Source: Bacteroidales bacterium UBA2714 (GTDB taxonomy: Bacteria; Bacteroidota; Bacteroidia; Bacteroidales; P3). From it: a stretch of DNA of 15,583 nt. The notes beneath the pieces are model-generated. The model saw only the letters and a list, made by a program, of their open reading frames with translations. It did no database searches and was not told the DNA's origin. The stretch is taken from positions 3,132 through 18,714 of the forward strand of contig DEKU01000032.1 of NCBI GenBank assembly GCA_002354035.1. The letters run 5' to 3'. Each line of letters opens with the position of its first letter. The stretch's first letter is position 1. The position numbers and the translations under genes were made by a program. This document shows positions 1 through 7,524 of this stretch, in pieces.

Positions 1-15
1 CTGAGCTAAAGTGGC
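1..15 (-). tRNA. tRNA, 5' end only (cut by window edge)
   Basis: Read on the minus strand, positions 15 to 1 give a seven-base acceptor arm (GCCACTT), then TA, then GCTCAG. This is the standard start of a tRNA through the 5' half of the D-arm. It lies 61 bases beyond the 3' end of the tRNA-Pro gene on the same strand, so it is probably the fifth member of this tRNA operon. The anticodon lies outside the window, so the amino acid cannot be named. Confidence 0.6.
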
Positions 16-76
16 ATTGCGGTTGTGTTTGATGTAAAAAAGAAATTGGGAAGCGGTTGCCCGCGTGGGAGAGTAG

Positions 77-153
77 TGGTCGGGGTGAGAAGACTCGAAC
101 TTCCGGCCTCCACGTCCCGAACGTGGCGCGCTAGCCAACTGCGCTACACCCCG
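77..153 (-). tRNA. tRNA-Pro (anticodon CGG)
   Basis: On the minus strand the sequence folds as a full cloverleaf. The acceptor is CGGGGTG with CACCCCG, the anticodon stem is CCACG with CGTGG around loop TTCGGGA (anticodon CGG, decoding CCG), and the T-arm is GGAAG-TTCGAGT-CTTCT. The discriminator is A at 80, followed directly by an encoded CCA (77-79). None of the three complete neighbouring tRNAs encodes CCA. It lies only 6 bases downstream of tRNA-Lys, consistent with processing from one polycistronic precursor. Confidence 0.95.
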
Positions 154-159
154 CAGTAG

Positions 160-232
160 TGTCCTGGCAGGGACTCGAACCCTGGACCCATTGATTAAGA
201 GTCAATTGCTCTACCAACTGAGCTACCAAGAC
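160..232 (-). tRNA. tRNA-Lys (anticodon CTT)
   Basis: The minus strand gives acceptor GTCTTGG paired with CCAGGAC (one G-U pair), D-stem GCTC/GAGC, and anticodon stem ATTGA/TCAAT with loop CTCTTAA (anticodon CTT, decoding AAG). The T-arm is CAGGG-TTCGAGT-CCCTG. The discriminator is A at 160 and CCA is not encoded. It sits between tRNA-Leu upstream and tRNA-Pro downstream in the same operon. Confidence 0.95.
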
Positions 233-309
233 AACTTAAATGCTTCGAGCTACGAGTATTGGGTACTTCGTGCTTTTGGCTTAGTTATTATTTCAAATTA
301 CTCTCTTCG

Positions 310-392
310 TACTCCGGGTGGGACTTGAACCCACACGCCCTTGCGGGCAAGGGATTTTAAGTCCCTCGTGTCTACCATTCCACCACCAGAGC
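310..392 (-). tRNA. tRNA-Leu (anticodon TAA)
   Basis: This is an 83-base class II tRNA on the minus strand. The anticodon stem AGGGA/TCCCT encloses loop CTTAAAA (anticodon TAA, decoding UUA). A long variable arm (GCCC...GGGC hairpin) marks it as Leu. The T-arm is GTGGG-TTCAAGT-CCCAC. The acceptor closes with a G-U first pair, the discriminator is A at 310, and CCA is not encoded. Confidence 0.95.
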
Positions 393-452
393 TCTCTAAC
401 TACTCGTTATCATTAGATGGCGGTCGGACTAGTTAGGATTGGTGACCTTTTG

Positions 453-525
<73 letters not shown>

Positions 526-575
526 ATTCTGCTTTTCCATGATTTCAAGCAACTCTCTGCCTTCAAAAGCGGGTG

Positions 576-606
576 CAAAAGTACAAACTTTTTTTCATTC
601 AGCAAA
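576..606 (-). promoter_or_regulatory. Promoter of the tRNA operon
   Basis: On the minus strand a -33 element TTTG (603-606) and a -7 element TACTTTTG (576-583) are separated by exactly 19 bases. This matches the Bacteroidetes primary-sigma consensus TTTG-N19-TAnnTTTG. Transcription should begin near 570 and run leftward into tRNA-Gly. No other gene lies between it and the tRNAs. Confidence 0.8.
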
Positions 607-825
607 ACTTTTTTTGAAGAAAAATCACAACACCCTTATTTACAAGATGAAAAAACAGACATTCCGCATGCGTCACCCCTTCACAACACCCCTCTTTTTG
701 GGCATTTTTCCGGTTTTTTAGGCCTTTTTGTGTTGCCCTTTTACTTCCTAAAAGTGGATATATGGAAGGCCTTTTTCTGCCAAGTCGTACCCCTGCCGGA
801 AGAAAAGAAAGATACGGCGACGGGC
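607..825. other. Intergenic region between the mutS end and the tRNA promoter
   Basis: This AT-rich spacer lies downstream of mutS. It has short T-runs and two imperfect direct copies of AGGCCTTTTT (near 720 and 768). No convincing coding sequence and no GC-stem-plus-U-tract terminator for mutS were found. Small open frames here lack any recognisable protein character. Confidence 0.6.
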
Positions 826-3462
826 CTATTTCTTTGACACCAGTCTTTTGATCTCGTTCAGCTTGAGCAGTGCCTCGATAGGCGTGAGTGTATCGATATC
901 TATATCCAGCAATTTGTCCCGGATTTCCAGAAGGGTTGGGTCGTCAAGCTGGATGAAGCTGAGCTGGTAGCCCGTCTCGTTCTTTTCAGCGGTGTCCTTT
1001 GGCTTTTTCTTCTCGGCCTTGGGGTTCAGGTCGGAAATCTTCTCGCTCTTGGATTCGAGCAGTTCCAGCATGCTGTTGGCCCGTTTGAGCACCTGTGGCG
1101 GCATGCCTGCCATACGGGCCACGTGGATGCCGAAACTGTGCTCGCTCCCGCCCATTTCCAGCTTTCGGAGGAAGATGACCTTGTTGCCCAGCTCACGCAC
1201 AGAGATGTGGTAGTTCTGAATCCGCTCATACTGGTCTGCCATCTCTATCAATTCGTGATAGTGCGTGGCGAACATCACCTTGGCCCGCGCCTTGGGGTAG
1301 TTGTGCAGATATTCTGTTATGGCCCAAGCGATGGAGATGCCGTCATAGGTGGAGGTGCCGCGGCCGATCTCGTCCAGCAGCACCAGGCTGCGGTCGGACA
1401 CATTGTTGAGGATGCTGGCCGTCTCGTTCATTTCCACCATGAAGGTGGACTCGCCGGACGAGATATTGTCCGATGCGCCAACGCGGGTGAAGATTTTATC
1501 CACTATTCCTATATGAGCCTCTCTGGCCGGGCAGTAGCTGCCGATCTGTGCCATGAGGACAATCAGGGCCGTCTGCCTGAGCAGGGCTGATTTACCCGAC
1601 ATGTTCGGACCCGTGATGATGATTATCTGCTGGGTGTCGCGGTCGAGGAACACGTCGTTGCTCACATATTGCTCACCCAACGGAAGCTGGGTTTCGATTA
1701 CCGGGTGACGGCCCTCTTTGATGTCAATCGTTGTGTCGTCCGACAATTCCGGCCTGCAATAGTTGTTGGCCAGAGCCACCTCGGCAAACCCCTGTAAGCA
1801 GTCAATCTGGGCCACCATCTGTGCATTATACTGTATCGGTTCGAGGTAAGCCATCAGGGCCGAGAGCAGTTCGGAATACAGCTGCGCTTCGAGTGCCAGG
1901 ATGCGCTCTTCGGCTCCAAGAATCTTTTCTTCGTATTCTTTCAGTTCCGGAGTGATATACCGCTCGGCGTTGGTGAGGGTCTGCTTGCGGGTCCACTCCG
2001 GGGGTACCTTATCCTTATGGGTGTTCGTCACCTCAAGGTAATAGCCGAAGATATTATTGAAGCCTACTTTGAGGGAGGGTATGCCTGTCCGCTCACTCTC
2101 TCGGCGCTGGAACTCCATGAGGTACTCCTTGCCCGAACCGGCCAGCGACCTCAACTCGTCCAGTTCCTCATTCACTCCCGACGCTATCACGCCTCCCTTG
2201 TCGAGTTTCACGGGTGGGTCCTCTTGGATTTCCTTGTCTATCCGCTCGTAGATATTCTGGCAGGGGTTCAGCTGCTCTGCCATACGGGCAAAGGCCTCGT
2301 CGTCGGTCTTCTTGCAGAGGGCCTGAATCTGGGCTATGGCCCTCAATGCGCGTTTGAGCTGTTGCAGCTCACGGGGATTGATACGTCCGACCGACACTTT
2401 TGATATCAGGCGCTCCAGGTCGCCCACCTGCTGAATCTGTGGCAACAGCTGTGTAGCCATATCCCGGTTGCGCACCAATATATCCACCACATGCAAGCGC
2501 TCCTCAATGGCTGTCTTGTCCTTCAGCGGCATCACAATCCACCGGCGCAAAAGCCGCGACCCCATTGGGGTTACCGCCTGGTCCAGCACGTCAAGCAGTG
2601 TCCTTGCATTGTCGTGGGGCGAATAGACAAGTTCCAGATTGCGCACAGTGAATTTGTCGAGCCACACATACCGCCCCTCTTCAATCCGGTTGATAGTGCA
2701 GATATGCTGGGTGCGGTCGTGCTGGGTGTCTTGAAGGTAGTAGAGCGCAGCCCCTGCGGCTATCACCCCTTCTGTCAAATCCTCCACTCCGAAGCCTTTC
2801 AGCGAAGTGGTGCCGAATTGCTTCATGAGCAAATCGTTTGCAAACTCGCTCGTAAAGACCCAATCATCGAAAGTGTTAGTATAGTATTTCTCAGTAAAGT
2901 GGTCCAGAAACCAATGCAACTTTTTGCGTTGAAGCACCACCTCTGAGGGATGGAAGTTCTGCATCAGCTTGTCGATATAAGCCAGGTCGCCCTGAGCCAC
3001 ATAAAACTCACCTGTAGACACGTCCAGAAAAGAGACTCCATGAACCTTGTCGGCCAGATGCAGACCGCACAGGAAGTTATTCTCCTTCACGTCCAGCACC
3101 ATGTCGTTATACGACACCCCCGGAGTCACCAGCTCTGTTATCCCCCTTTTCACCAGACCCTTCACCGATTTGGGGTCTTCCAGCTGCTCGCAAATGGCCA
3201 CCCTCAGCCCTGCCCTTACCAGCCTGGGCAGATACTGGTCCACGGCGTGGTAGGGGATTCCGGCCAAATCGGTATAAGCACCTCCCCCGCTGGCTTTGCG
3301 CGTCAGGGTGATGCCCAATATCTGCGATGCCTTGCGGGCATCCTCGCCGAATGTCTCATAAAAATCTCCCACCCTGAACAGCAACATGGCATCTGGAAAC
3401 TTACGTTTCATCTCAGCATGCTGCTTCATCAGTGGCGACTCATTCTCGTTGTTTTTGGCCAT
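826..3462 (-). CDS. mutS: DNA mismatch repair protein MutS
   Basis: MutS recognises base mismatches and small loops and, as an ATP-driven clamp, recruits MutL to start repair. The 878-residue product has every expected landmark. The mismatch-reading Phe-x-Glu is in GDFYETF (F34, E36), the Walker A motif GPNMSGKS is at about 618-625, Walker B is in LVLLDEIGRGTST, and the ATHYHEL motif follows. The length is normal for Bacteroidales MutS. I chose the ATG at 3462 because homologues begin just before the LMKQ...FPDAMLLFRVGDFYE segment. The frame stays open to a TTG at 3549, but those 29 extra residues do not look like family sequence. The gene lies 92 bases downstream of the HxlR gene on the same strand with no clear promoter between, so co-transcription is likely. 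Confidence 0.97.
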   Translation of the reverse strand: MAKNNENESPLMKQHAEMKRKFPDAMLLFRVGDFYETFGEDARKASQILGITLTRKASGGGAYTDLAGIPYHAVDQYLPRLVRAGLRVAICEQLEDPKSVKGLVKRGITELVTPGVSYNDMVLDVKENNFLCGLHLADKVHGVSFLDVSTGEFYVAQGDLAYIDKLMQNFHPSEVVLQRKKLHWFLDHFTEKYYTNTFDDWVFTSEFANDLLMKQFGTTSLKGFGVEDLTEGVIAAGAALYYLQDTQHDRTQHICTINRIEEGRYVWLDKFTVRNLELVYSPHDNARTLLDVLDQAVTPMGSRLLRRWIVMPLKDKTAIEERLHVVDILVRNRDMATQLLPQIQQVGDLERLISKVSVGRINPRELQQLKRALRAIAQIQALCKKTDDEAFARMAEQLNPCQNIYERIDKEIQEDPPVKLDKGGVIASGVNEELDELRSLAGSGKEYLMEFQRRESERTGIPSLKVGFNNIFGYYLEVTNTHKDKVPPEWTRKQTLTNAERYITPELKEYEEKILGAEERILALEAQLYSELLSALMAYLEPIQYNAQMVAQIDCLQGFAEVALANNYCRPELSDDTTIDIKEGRHPVIETQLPLGEQYVSNDVFLDRDTQQIIIITGPNMSGKSALLRQTALIVLMAQIGSYCPAREAHIGIVDKIFTRVGASDNISSGESTFMVEMNETASILNNVSDRSLVLLDEIGRGTSTYDGISIAWAITEYLHNYPKARAKVMFATHYHELIEMADQYERIQNYHISVRELGNKVIFLRKLEMGGSEHSFGIHVARMAGMPPQVLKRANSMLELLESKSEKISDLNPKAEKKKPKDTAEKNETGYQLSFIQLDDPTLLEIRDKLLDIDIDTLTPIEALLKLNEIKRLVSKK

Positions 3463-3554
3463 ATAATGTTCTCTGTGCTTTTTGCAGCCTTTCTCCCATA
3501 ACGCATCCCCGCTCTTTTTTATTGCATCCGACGTCGCTTTTTCTCCCAACCTGC

Positions 3555-3929
3555 CTACAGGCTGCTCAGGTAGCGTTCACGGTCGGTAACGATGTCATGA
3601 AGGTTGTTATAGGCCCAGTCTATCAACTGCCGCATGACCGGCATGAAACTCATTCCCCGTTCGGTGAGGGCATACTCAACCCGAGGGGGCATCTCGGCAT
3701 ACACCGTGCGACACACCAAGCCGTCCGCCTCCAGCCCTCTCAGGGTTGAGGTGAGCATCTTCTGCGAAATGTCGGGGTTGGACTTCTCAATGTCCTTATA
3801 ACGCATCGGTCCCTGATTCCCATTCAGTGTATACAACACTGCCAGCGCCCATTTGCCGCTGATGCGGGCCAGCACATTTCGGATGGGACACTCGGGAAAC
3901 ACCGGGTCTACAATAAAGTCTTTAGTCAT
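3555..3929 (-). CDS. HxlR/DUF24-family winged-helix transcriptional regulator
   Basis: The 124-residue product is a single winged helix-turn-helix domain of the HxlR type. It carries the N-terminal CPIRNVLARISGKWALAVLYTL-like block, a recognition-helix region around SQKMLTSTLRGLEADGLV, and the wing region VEYALTERG. Cys14 sits where redox-sensing members such as HypR and YodB carry their reactive cysteine, so it may respond to oxidants, electrophiles or quinones (inference). HxlR proteins often control a divergent neighbour, but here the divergent side holds only gene relics. mutS lies directly downstream on the same strand. A palindrome at 8056-8075 elsewhere in the window is a candidate binding site. 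The specific target is unknown. Confidence 0.9.
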   Translation of the reverse strand: MTKDFIVDPVFPECPIRNVLARISGKWALAVLYTLNGNQGPMRYKDIEKSNPDISQKMLTSTLRGLEADGLVCRTVYAEMPPRVEYALTERGMSFMPVMRQLIDWAYNNLHDIVTDRERYLSSL

Positions 3930-4615
3930 AACCTGTAGGACGTATTCTTATCTATTATTGCGTGAGTTCGGGGCAACTTTGTTATTACTATACCTGAAAA
4001 AAGATGGCAATCACAAGAGGGAAGCAGCATCTTTGTAATTGTAAATAAGACAATAATCAAGACGCTTGCCCCATGACTTCCGACGACAAAATTACAGAAA
4101 TTTTCTGGTCTGTGGACAAAATCTTCAAAAATCTTGACGCGGGGCTGGAGGGAAACCACCTCGCGGCCTCCCAGTGGCGACACCGCGTCTTGGGGAAACA
4201 GGGCATGGCAAGGTCTTGCTCAGACTTTATCTTTTGCTCTGTTCCGCCAAGACCTGAGGAAAGCGTTTCTTCAAAAAGAGCACAATTCTCAAAGCACACC
4301 TATGACGCCCGCCACAAGGAACGCCCAGAAGAGGCCCTTCTCGCCTTTACAGGATTGGCGGGCGAAGTCCATCTGCCAGGTGCGACCGAGGACGACCATA
4401 TTGCCGTTGTTGCCCGTTCAGATGTACCTGTTTGCTGAAGTCACCCTCGCGGCTCAAAGCGCAGCCAGAGCCATCCATCGTGGTAGGGTACGTGCCATTG
4501 GTCTATGACCAGGCAACCCCCGCATGTCGAGCAGCACCAGCCTTCGCCCTGCCGCCTGCACTCCTTCCTGTAGGGTTATCACTGCCAAGCAGTCCGCACT
4601 CTCGGATCTCTATTT
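3930..4615. other. Gene-poor region with probable relics
   Basis: About 690 bases lie between the HxlR gene and the end of the BspA-like gene with no intact gene. On the plus strand a -7-like CATCTTTG (4028-4035) precedes a frame starting at 4073 that resembles a transposase N-terminus and then degrades. On the minus strand 4289-4399 encodes a 36-residue fragment with host-like GC-ending codons and a hydrophobic end (GLFWAFLVAGVIGVL). A possible upstream piece in another frame suggests a frameshifted remnant. The promoter of the HxlR gene should lie at 3930-4070, but I see no clear -7/-33 pair. Confidence 0.5.
4073..4300 (+). pseudogene. Possible N-terminal relic of an IS982-like transposase
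   Basis: The reading frame begins MTSDDKITEIFWSVDKIFKN, which resembles from memory the conserved start of IS982-type transposases common in Bacteroidales (pattern KITEIF-x3-D-x-F-x-K). After about 45 residues the resemblance disappears. Similar-looking pieces jump to the next frame (around QDLRKAFLQKEHN), as expected after a frameshift. No catalytic DDE core, downstream half or terminal inverted repeats were found. The open frame nominally runs to 4438, but the last part looks non-coding. The identification rests on about 25 residues and is tentative. Confidence 0.35.
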
Positions 4616-6334
4616 TTATTGCAAAATAATTCTTCTGGACGCTATGCCGTCTGACGTTTGAATCCGCAGGAAGTAGGTGCCTCTCGCCAGCCGACTGACA
4701 TCGATTTCGGTTGAGCCGCCAGCCGACTCACGGTGCAGAACCACTTTGCCTTGAATGTCCACGAGCGTGATGGAGCCATTCCCCTCCGCCCCGCTGACGG
4801 TCAGCCTGTCGGTCGCAGGGTTGGGAAATACACTGACCCTCTCCGCCGCCACGTCGTCCACGCCGTTGCAGACCTCACGATATTTGTCGGCAAACCGACC
4901 CCAGTAGCTGTCGGCCAACCATGCGTCAAGACTGCCACAGGGGATGAGGATGCTGTCGACCTGTGCCAGGTATAGGCAACCGTAGTCTGCTGGATATCCC
5001 GGCATGGTGGCCATAGTGGCGGAGACCGGAGGCACGGTGTTCACGAAGCGCAGCATGTTCAGGCGATGCGTGGTGAACACTTCGGGCTCGACGGTGTCGA
5101 CAGGGGCGGTAAAGACTACGTTTCTCAACCGTCCTTGGTTGTAGCCACCGAAAGCTCCCATGCGGACAGAGCGCAGTGTGGCCGGGAACTGCAACTCGGT
5201 GAGTGCGCACCCGCCGAAGGCGAACGAGTCGATGACTGCAATGGAGTTGCCCCAAGCCATCTGCGACAGGCGTTCGCAGAAATAGAATGCATCCTGGGGA
5301 ATCATACGCAACCCGTTCGGTATAACTATCGACGTCAAGTGTGTGCATTGCTCGAATACTCCTTTGCCCATCGTGTCGAGAGAGACAGGCATGCCTACAT
5401 GTGTCAGCTCCTTGCAAGAGTAGAAGGCATACTCATCAATCATCGACATCTGTGAGGGGAGGTCGATGCTCACCAGCGAGCTATTGGCGAAGGTATTATC
5501 GCAGACTTCGTTCACGCCGTCTGGCACCTGGACATTCTTGACATTGCTGTTGCCGCAGAAGCCGTCCAGCACCCGCAGGGTGGCCGGAAGAACAACCGTG
5601 TCGGCACTCATGTGGCACGACACGAGAGTGTCGCCAACGGCGGAATAAATCGCCATGCCGTCCTGATAATAGTGGCTGTTGCCTTCCGCAAGGGTGAGAC
5701 TGGTGAGGGCCGTGCAGCCTCCGAAAAGATTGTGTCCGATACTGGTCACGGTGGCGGGTATGACCACATTGTTCAGACGGCTGGCATACATAAAGGCCGA
5801 ACCACCGATGCTGAGCATACCGGCGGGCAGCCCTATGCTGGTGATGCTTTGACAATAGGTGAAAGCTTTGGGTGCTATGTGTCTCGTGTTCTGCGGCAGG
5901 ACGATGTTGCCACTTTTTCTTATCGGGCATGCGACTATCGTTGAGGTGTCTTTGGTAAACAGTATGCCGCCAATGGACCTAAAATGCGGATTGTCCGTGT
6001 TCACCTTGATGGAGTTCAGGCTGGTGGCGGCAAAAGCCAAATCCCCGATGTCCGACACCGAGGCGGGGATGGTGATGTTGGAGAGCGAAGCCTTGCGAAA
6101 AGCCTCCTCTCCCAAGACAGTGACATCGTAGGTGATGCCGTTATGGGTTACCGTGGGCGGGATGGTGATATTGCCACGGTAATATTCACACGACGCCAAA
6201 GGCACTACCTCAACTGTATGCTCCGTGGCCGACAGGACATTGTAGGCGATACCGCCCACTTCGAAATACTGTGCCTTAGCTGAAAAGGTAAGAGTCAGCA
6301 TTGCGGCGGCAAAGAAAGAAACAATTTTGTTCAT
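4616..6334 (-). CDS. BspA-like leucine-rich-repeat surface protein with T9SS sorting domain
   Basis: The 572-residue protein has a signal peptide (about residues 1-21, cleavage after SAKA). A long series of LRR_5/BspA-type repeats follows (about 55-460, with the recurrent pattern I-P-x-x-V-x-x-I-G-x-x-A-F). A short spacer with IPCGSLDAW comes next. The last 73 residues are a type A T9SS C-terminal sorting domain (starts VSVFPNPATD, contains RGTYFLRI, ends RRIILQ). It should be exported through the Sec system and then across the outer membrane by T9SS for surface anchoring or release. BspA relatives bind host matrix proteins or other bacteria; the ligand here is unknown. It is monocistronic, with a promoter about 110 bases upstream that contains an inverted repeat. 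Confidence 0.92.
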   Translation of the reverse strand: MNKIVSFFAAAMLTLTFSAKAQYFEVGGIAYNVLSATEHTVEVVPLASCEYYRGNITIPPTVTHNGITYDVTVLGEEAFRKASLSNITIPASVSDIGDLAFAATSLNSIKVNTDNPHFRSIGGILFTKDTSTIVACPIRKSGNIVLPQNTRHIAPKAFTYCQSITSIGLPAGMLSIGGSAFMYASRLNNVVIPATVTSIGHNLFGGCTALTSLTLAEGNSHYYQDGMAIYSAVGDTLVSCHMSADTVVLPATLRVLDGFCGNSNVKNVQVPDGVNEVCDNTFANSSLVSIDLPSQMSMIDEYAFYSCKELTHVGMPVSLDTMGKGVFEQCTHLTSIVIPNGLRMIPQDAFYFCERLSQMAWGNSIAVIDSFAFGGCALTELQFPATLRSVRMGAFGGYNQGRLRNVVFTAPVDTVEPEVFTTHRLNMLRFVNTVPPVSATMATMPGYPADYGCLYLAQVDSILIPCGSLDAWLADSYWGRFADKYREVCNGVDDVAAERVSVFPNPATDRLTVSGAEGNGSITLVDIQGKVVLHRESAGGSTEIDVSRLARGTYFLRIQTSDGIASRRIILQ

Positions 6335-6453
6335 ATTTTCTACATTTATTATTGTTTTGTGGTGGGCTCTATTTAGTCGCTTTTGGGGTCATCCGACAGA
6401 CTGAACCCATTAATCTGCCAGGCGGCTGTTGTTTGACGTTCCGTTTTCGAGTG

Positions 6454-6484
6454 CAAAAACACGAGTTTTAATTCATTTGACAAT
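6454..6484 (-). promoter_or_regulatory. Probable promoter of the BspA-like gene
   Basis: On the minus strand a -33-like ATTG (6481-6484) and a -7-like TGTTTTTG (6454-6461) are separated by 19 bases. Each element departs from the Bacteroidetes consensus at one position. The predicted start near 6447 would give a leader of about 110 bases before the ATG at 6334. The spacer is covered by the inverted repeat at 6468-6491. Confidence 0.45.
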
Positions 6485-6491
6485 GAATTAA
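6468..6491. repeat. Perfect 10-bp inverted repeat, operator candidate
   Basis: TTAATTCATT and AATGAATTAA are separated by four bases (TGAC). The palindrome covers the -33 element and much of the spacer of the BspA-gene promoter, where a bound dimer would block RNA polymerase. It has no U-tract and lies upstream of the transcribed region, so it is not a terminator of that gene. Confidence 0.55.
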
Positions 6492-6607
6492 TTGCAACAT
6501 TTTATGGGGAGGGTAAACTCATTGATTTTCTGTTCATTGTAATGTAATTAAATTCGATTGATATTTCTTGATTTGCACCAGTCAGCACATATTGCAAACA
6601 AGATTAG

Positions 6608-6754
6608 TCAATGATTAGTAGTGCGAAGTACAGTACGCACTGTACCGATTCCTGCTACAGTGCCATGAGGCTCAACAAGAGTATCTTTCTGGCAGCCAAC
6701 CGCCATCATTGCAAGCGCTGCAAAGAGTGCAACTGAAATGATATTCTTTCTCAT
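6608..6754 (-). CDS. Small lipoprotein, 48 residues, possibly truncated
   Basis: An ATG at 6754 opens a 48-residue product with a textbook lipoprotein signal: charged MRKN, hydrophobic ISVALFAALAMMAV and lipobox AVGC (Cys21). The mature part is only 28 residues (QKDTLVEPHGTV... ending RTTNH) before a TGA. The signal is well preserved but so short a tail suggests a truncated member of a larger Bacteroidales lipoprotein family; I cannot recover the rest beyond the stop. It starts 23 bases after the stop of the upstream minus-strand ORF, so the two may form a small operon. Confidence 0.6.
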   Translation of the reverse strand: MRKNIISVALFAALAMMAVGCQKDTLVEPHGTVAGIGTVRTVLRTTNH

Positions 6755-6777
6755 TGATTTGAAATTTAGAATGTTAC

Positions 6778-7122
6778 TTATAATTCGTTTAACTTATGCT
6801 CAAATATATCATCTATTGGTGTCTCTTCCCTTAAATGGAAAACACTTACTATTTGCTTTCTTCGAGAAATCACAATGGCATCATTCCTGTATACTATAGT
6901 ATCCATTGATGATTTATAATTATCTTTTGGTACGAGCCAACTATCGACAGAGTTGTAATTATTAATAAGATGTTGGTATTCTTCAAGTATTATGGGAATG
7001 TCGAAATCTGTCTGTAATATAGTCCAAGCGGAATCGGTTTTGGCTTGTAAAAGTGTAACATCAACAAAAACTGTATCATTAACTTTGTAATCCTCAATAT
7101 ATGAAACTGAATTGTGTGACAT
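6778..7122 (-). CDS. Hypothetical protein, 114 residues, AT-rich
   Basis: I do not recognise this protein. The likely product starts MSHNSVSYIEDYKVNDTVFVD and ends IDDIFEHKLNEL. It is soluble-looking, rich in Asp, Asn and Ile, and has no signal peptide, membrane segment or Cys pattern. The frame is open further upstream (ATG at 7152, then to 7260), but there the DNA turns abruptly GC-rich and the translated sequence (RCPLRRPWLLRQGAEP...) loses protein character. Either the ATG at 7122 is the start or the original 5' end has been replaced. Base composition is far lower in GC than all neighbouring genes, which suggests acquired DNA. The small lipoprotein gene follows after 23 bases. Confidence 0.55.
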   Translation of the reverse strand: MSHNSVSYIEDYKVNDTVFVDVTLLQAKTDSAWTILQTDFDIPIILEEYQHLINNYNSVDSWLVPKDNYKSSMDTIVYRNDAIVISRRKQIVSVFHLREETPIDDIFEHKLNEL

Positions 7123-7422
7123 GGGGGGTGATTTTTTATGGTTTCGCTGCATGGCATTCGGTGTATTCGTCTCGCGGAGGCTCTCCGACGTCGGCTCGGC
7201 ACCTTGTCGCAGCAACCAAGGCCGTCGTAAAGGGCATCGGTTCGGGAGGATGCAGCACACTTTCAGGCTTCGAAGTGGACTCGGCCAGCCCGCTTTCTCT
7301 TTTCTACCACCTACCCCTCGCCCTTCCCAAAAGGGGAGTCTTACCCCCTGCCCCGCTCGGCGAGTGGCGTTGCCATCCTTTTAAACAGAAAAAGGGATAA
7401 CCATGTCCCCGAAGGTTTGGCA

Positions 7423-7439
7423 GGCTGCTTCTTGCAGCC
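7423..7439. repeat. Short inverted repeat (hairpin)
   Basis: GGCTGC and GCAGCC form a perfect 6-bp stem around the loop TTCTT. It lies about 90 bases downstream of the cupin stop on the minus strand and has no adjacent T-run on either strand. Confidence 0.4.
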
Positions 7440-7472
7440 CGCCTCCCTCTCTTTGACATTGTCATCCCTTCC

Positions 7473-7498
7473 CGCCCGGTGAGGCCCCTCGCCGGGCG
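7473..7498 (-). terminator. Strong GC hairpin downstream of the cupin gene
   Basis: CGCCCGG and CCGGGCG pair. The stem continues through one T-G wobble and GAG/CTC to a four-base loop, giving about 11 bp. It starts 27 bases after the cupin stop on the minus strand, so it is well placed to end that transcript or protect its 3' end. No U-tract follows, so it is not a classical intrinsic terminator. Confidence 0.4.
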
Positions 7499-7524
7499 AA
7501 ATGAGGTCTAACGGTTGGTATTCC

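Larger units (their letters stand above)
7123..7524. other. GC-rich intergenic region with hairpins
   Basis: Four hundred bases hold no supported gene. A sharp composition change sits at about 7130. Inside are a palindrome CCGACGTCGG near 7187, C/G-rich tracts around 7310-7370, a 6-bp hairpin at 7423-7439 and a long GC hairpin at 7473-7498. Short overlapping open frames on both strands look like non-coding, low-complexity translation. Confidence 0.5.

Noticed and set aside
1123..1590. 155-residue plus-strand open frame opposite mutS
   Set aside because: It is the reverse-complement shadow of the conserved MutS ATPase domain.
3463..3549. N-terminal extension of MutS starting from TTG at 3549
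   Set aside because: The 29 added residues do not resemble MutS N-termini, the start would be a rare TTG, and an ATG at 3462 sits exactly where homologues begin.
7101..7400. 99-residue plus-strand open frame in the GC-rich spacer
   Set aside because: It overlaps the minus-strand ORF start, a second overlapping frame of similar length exists, and neither shows a motif or a promoter.
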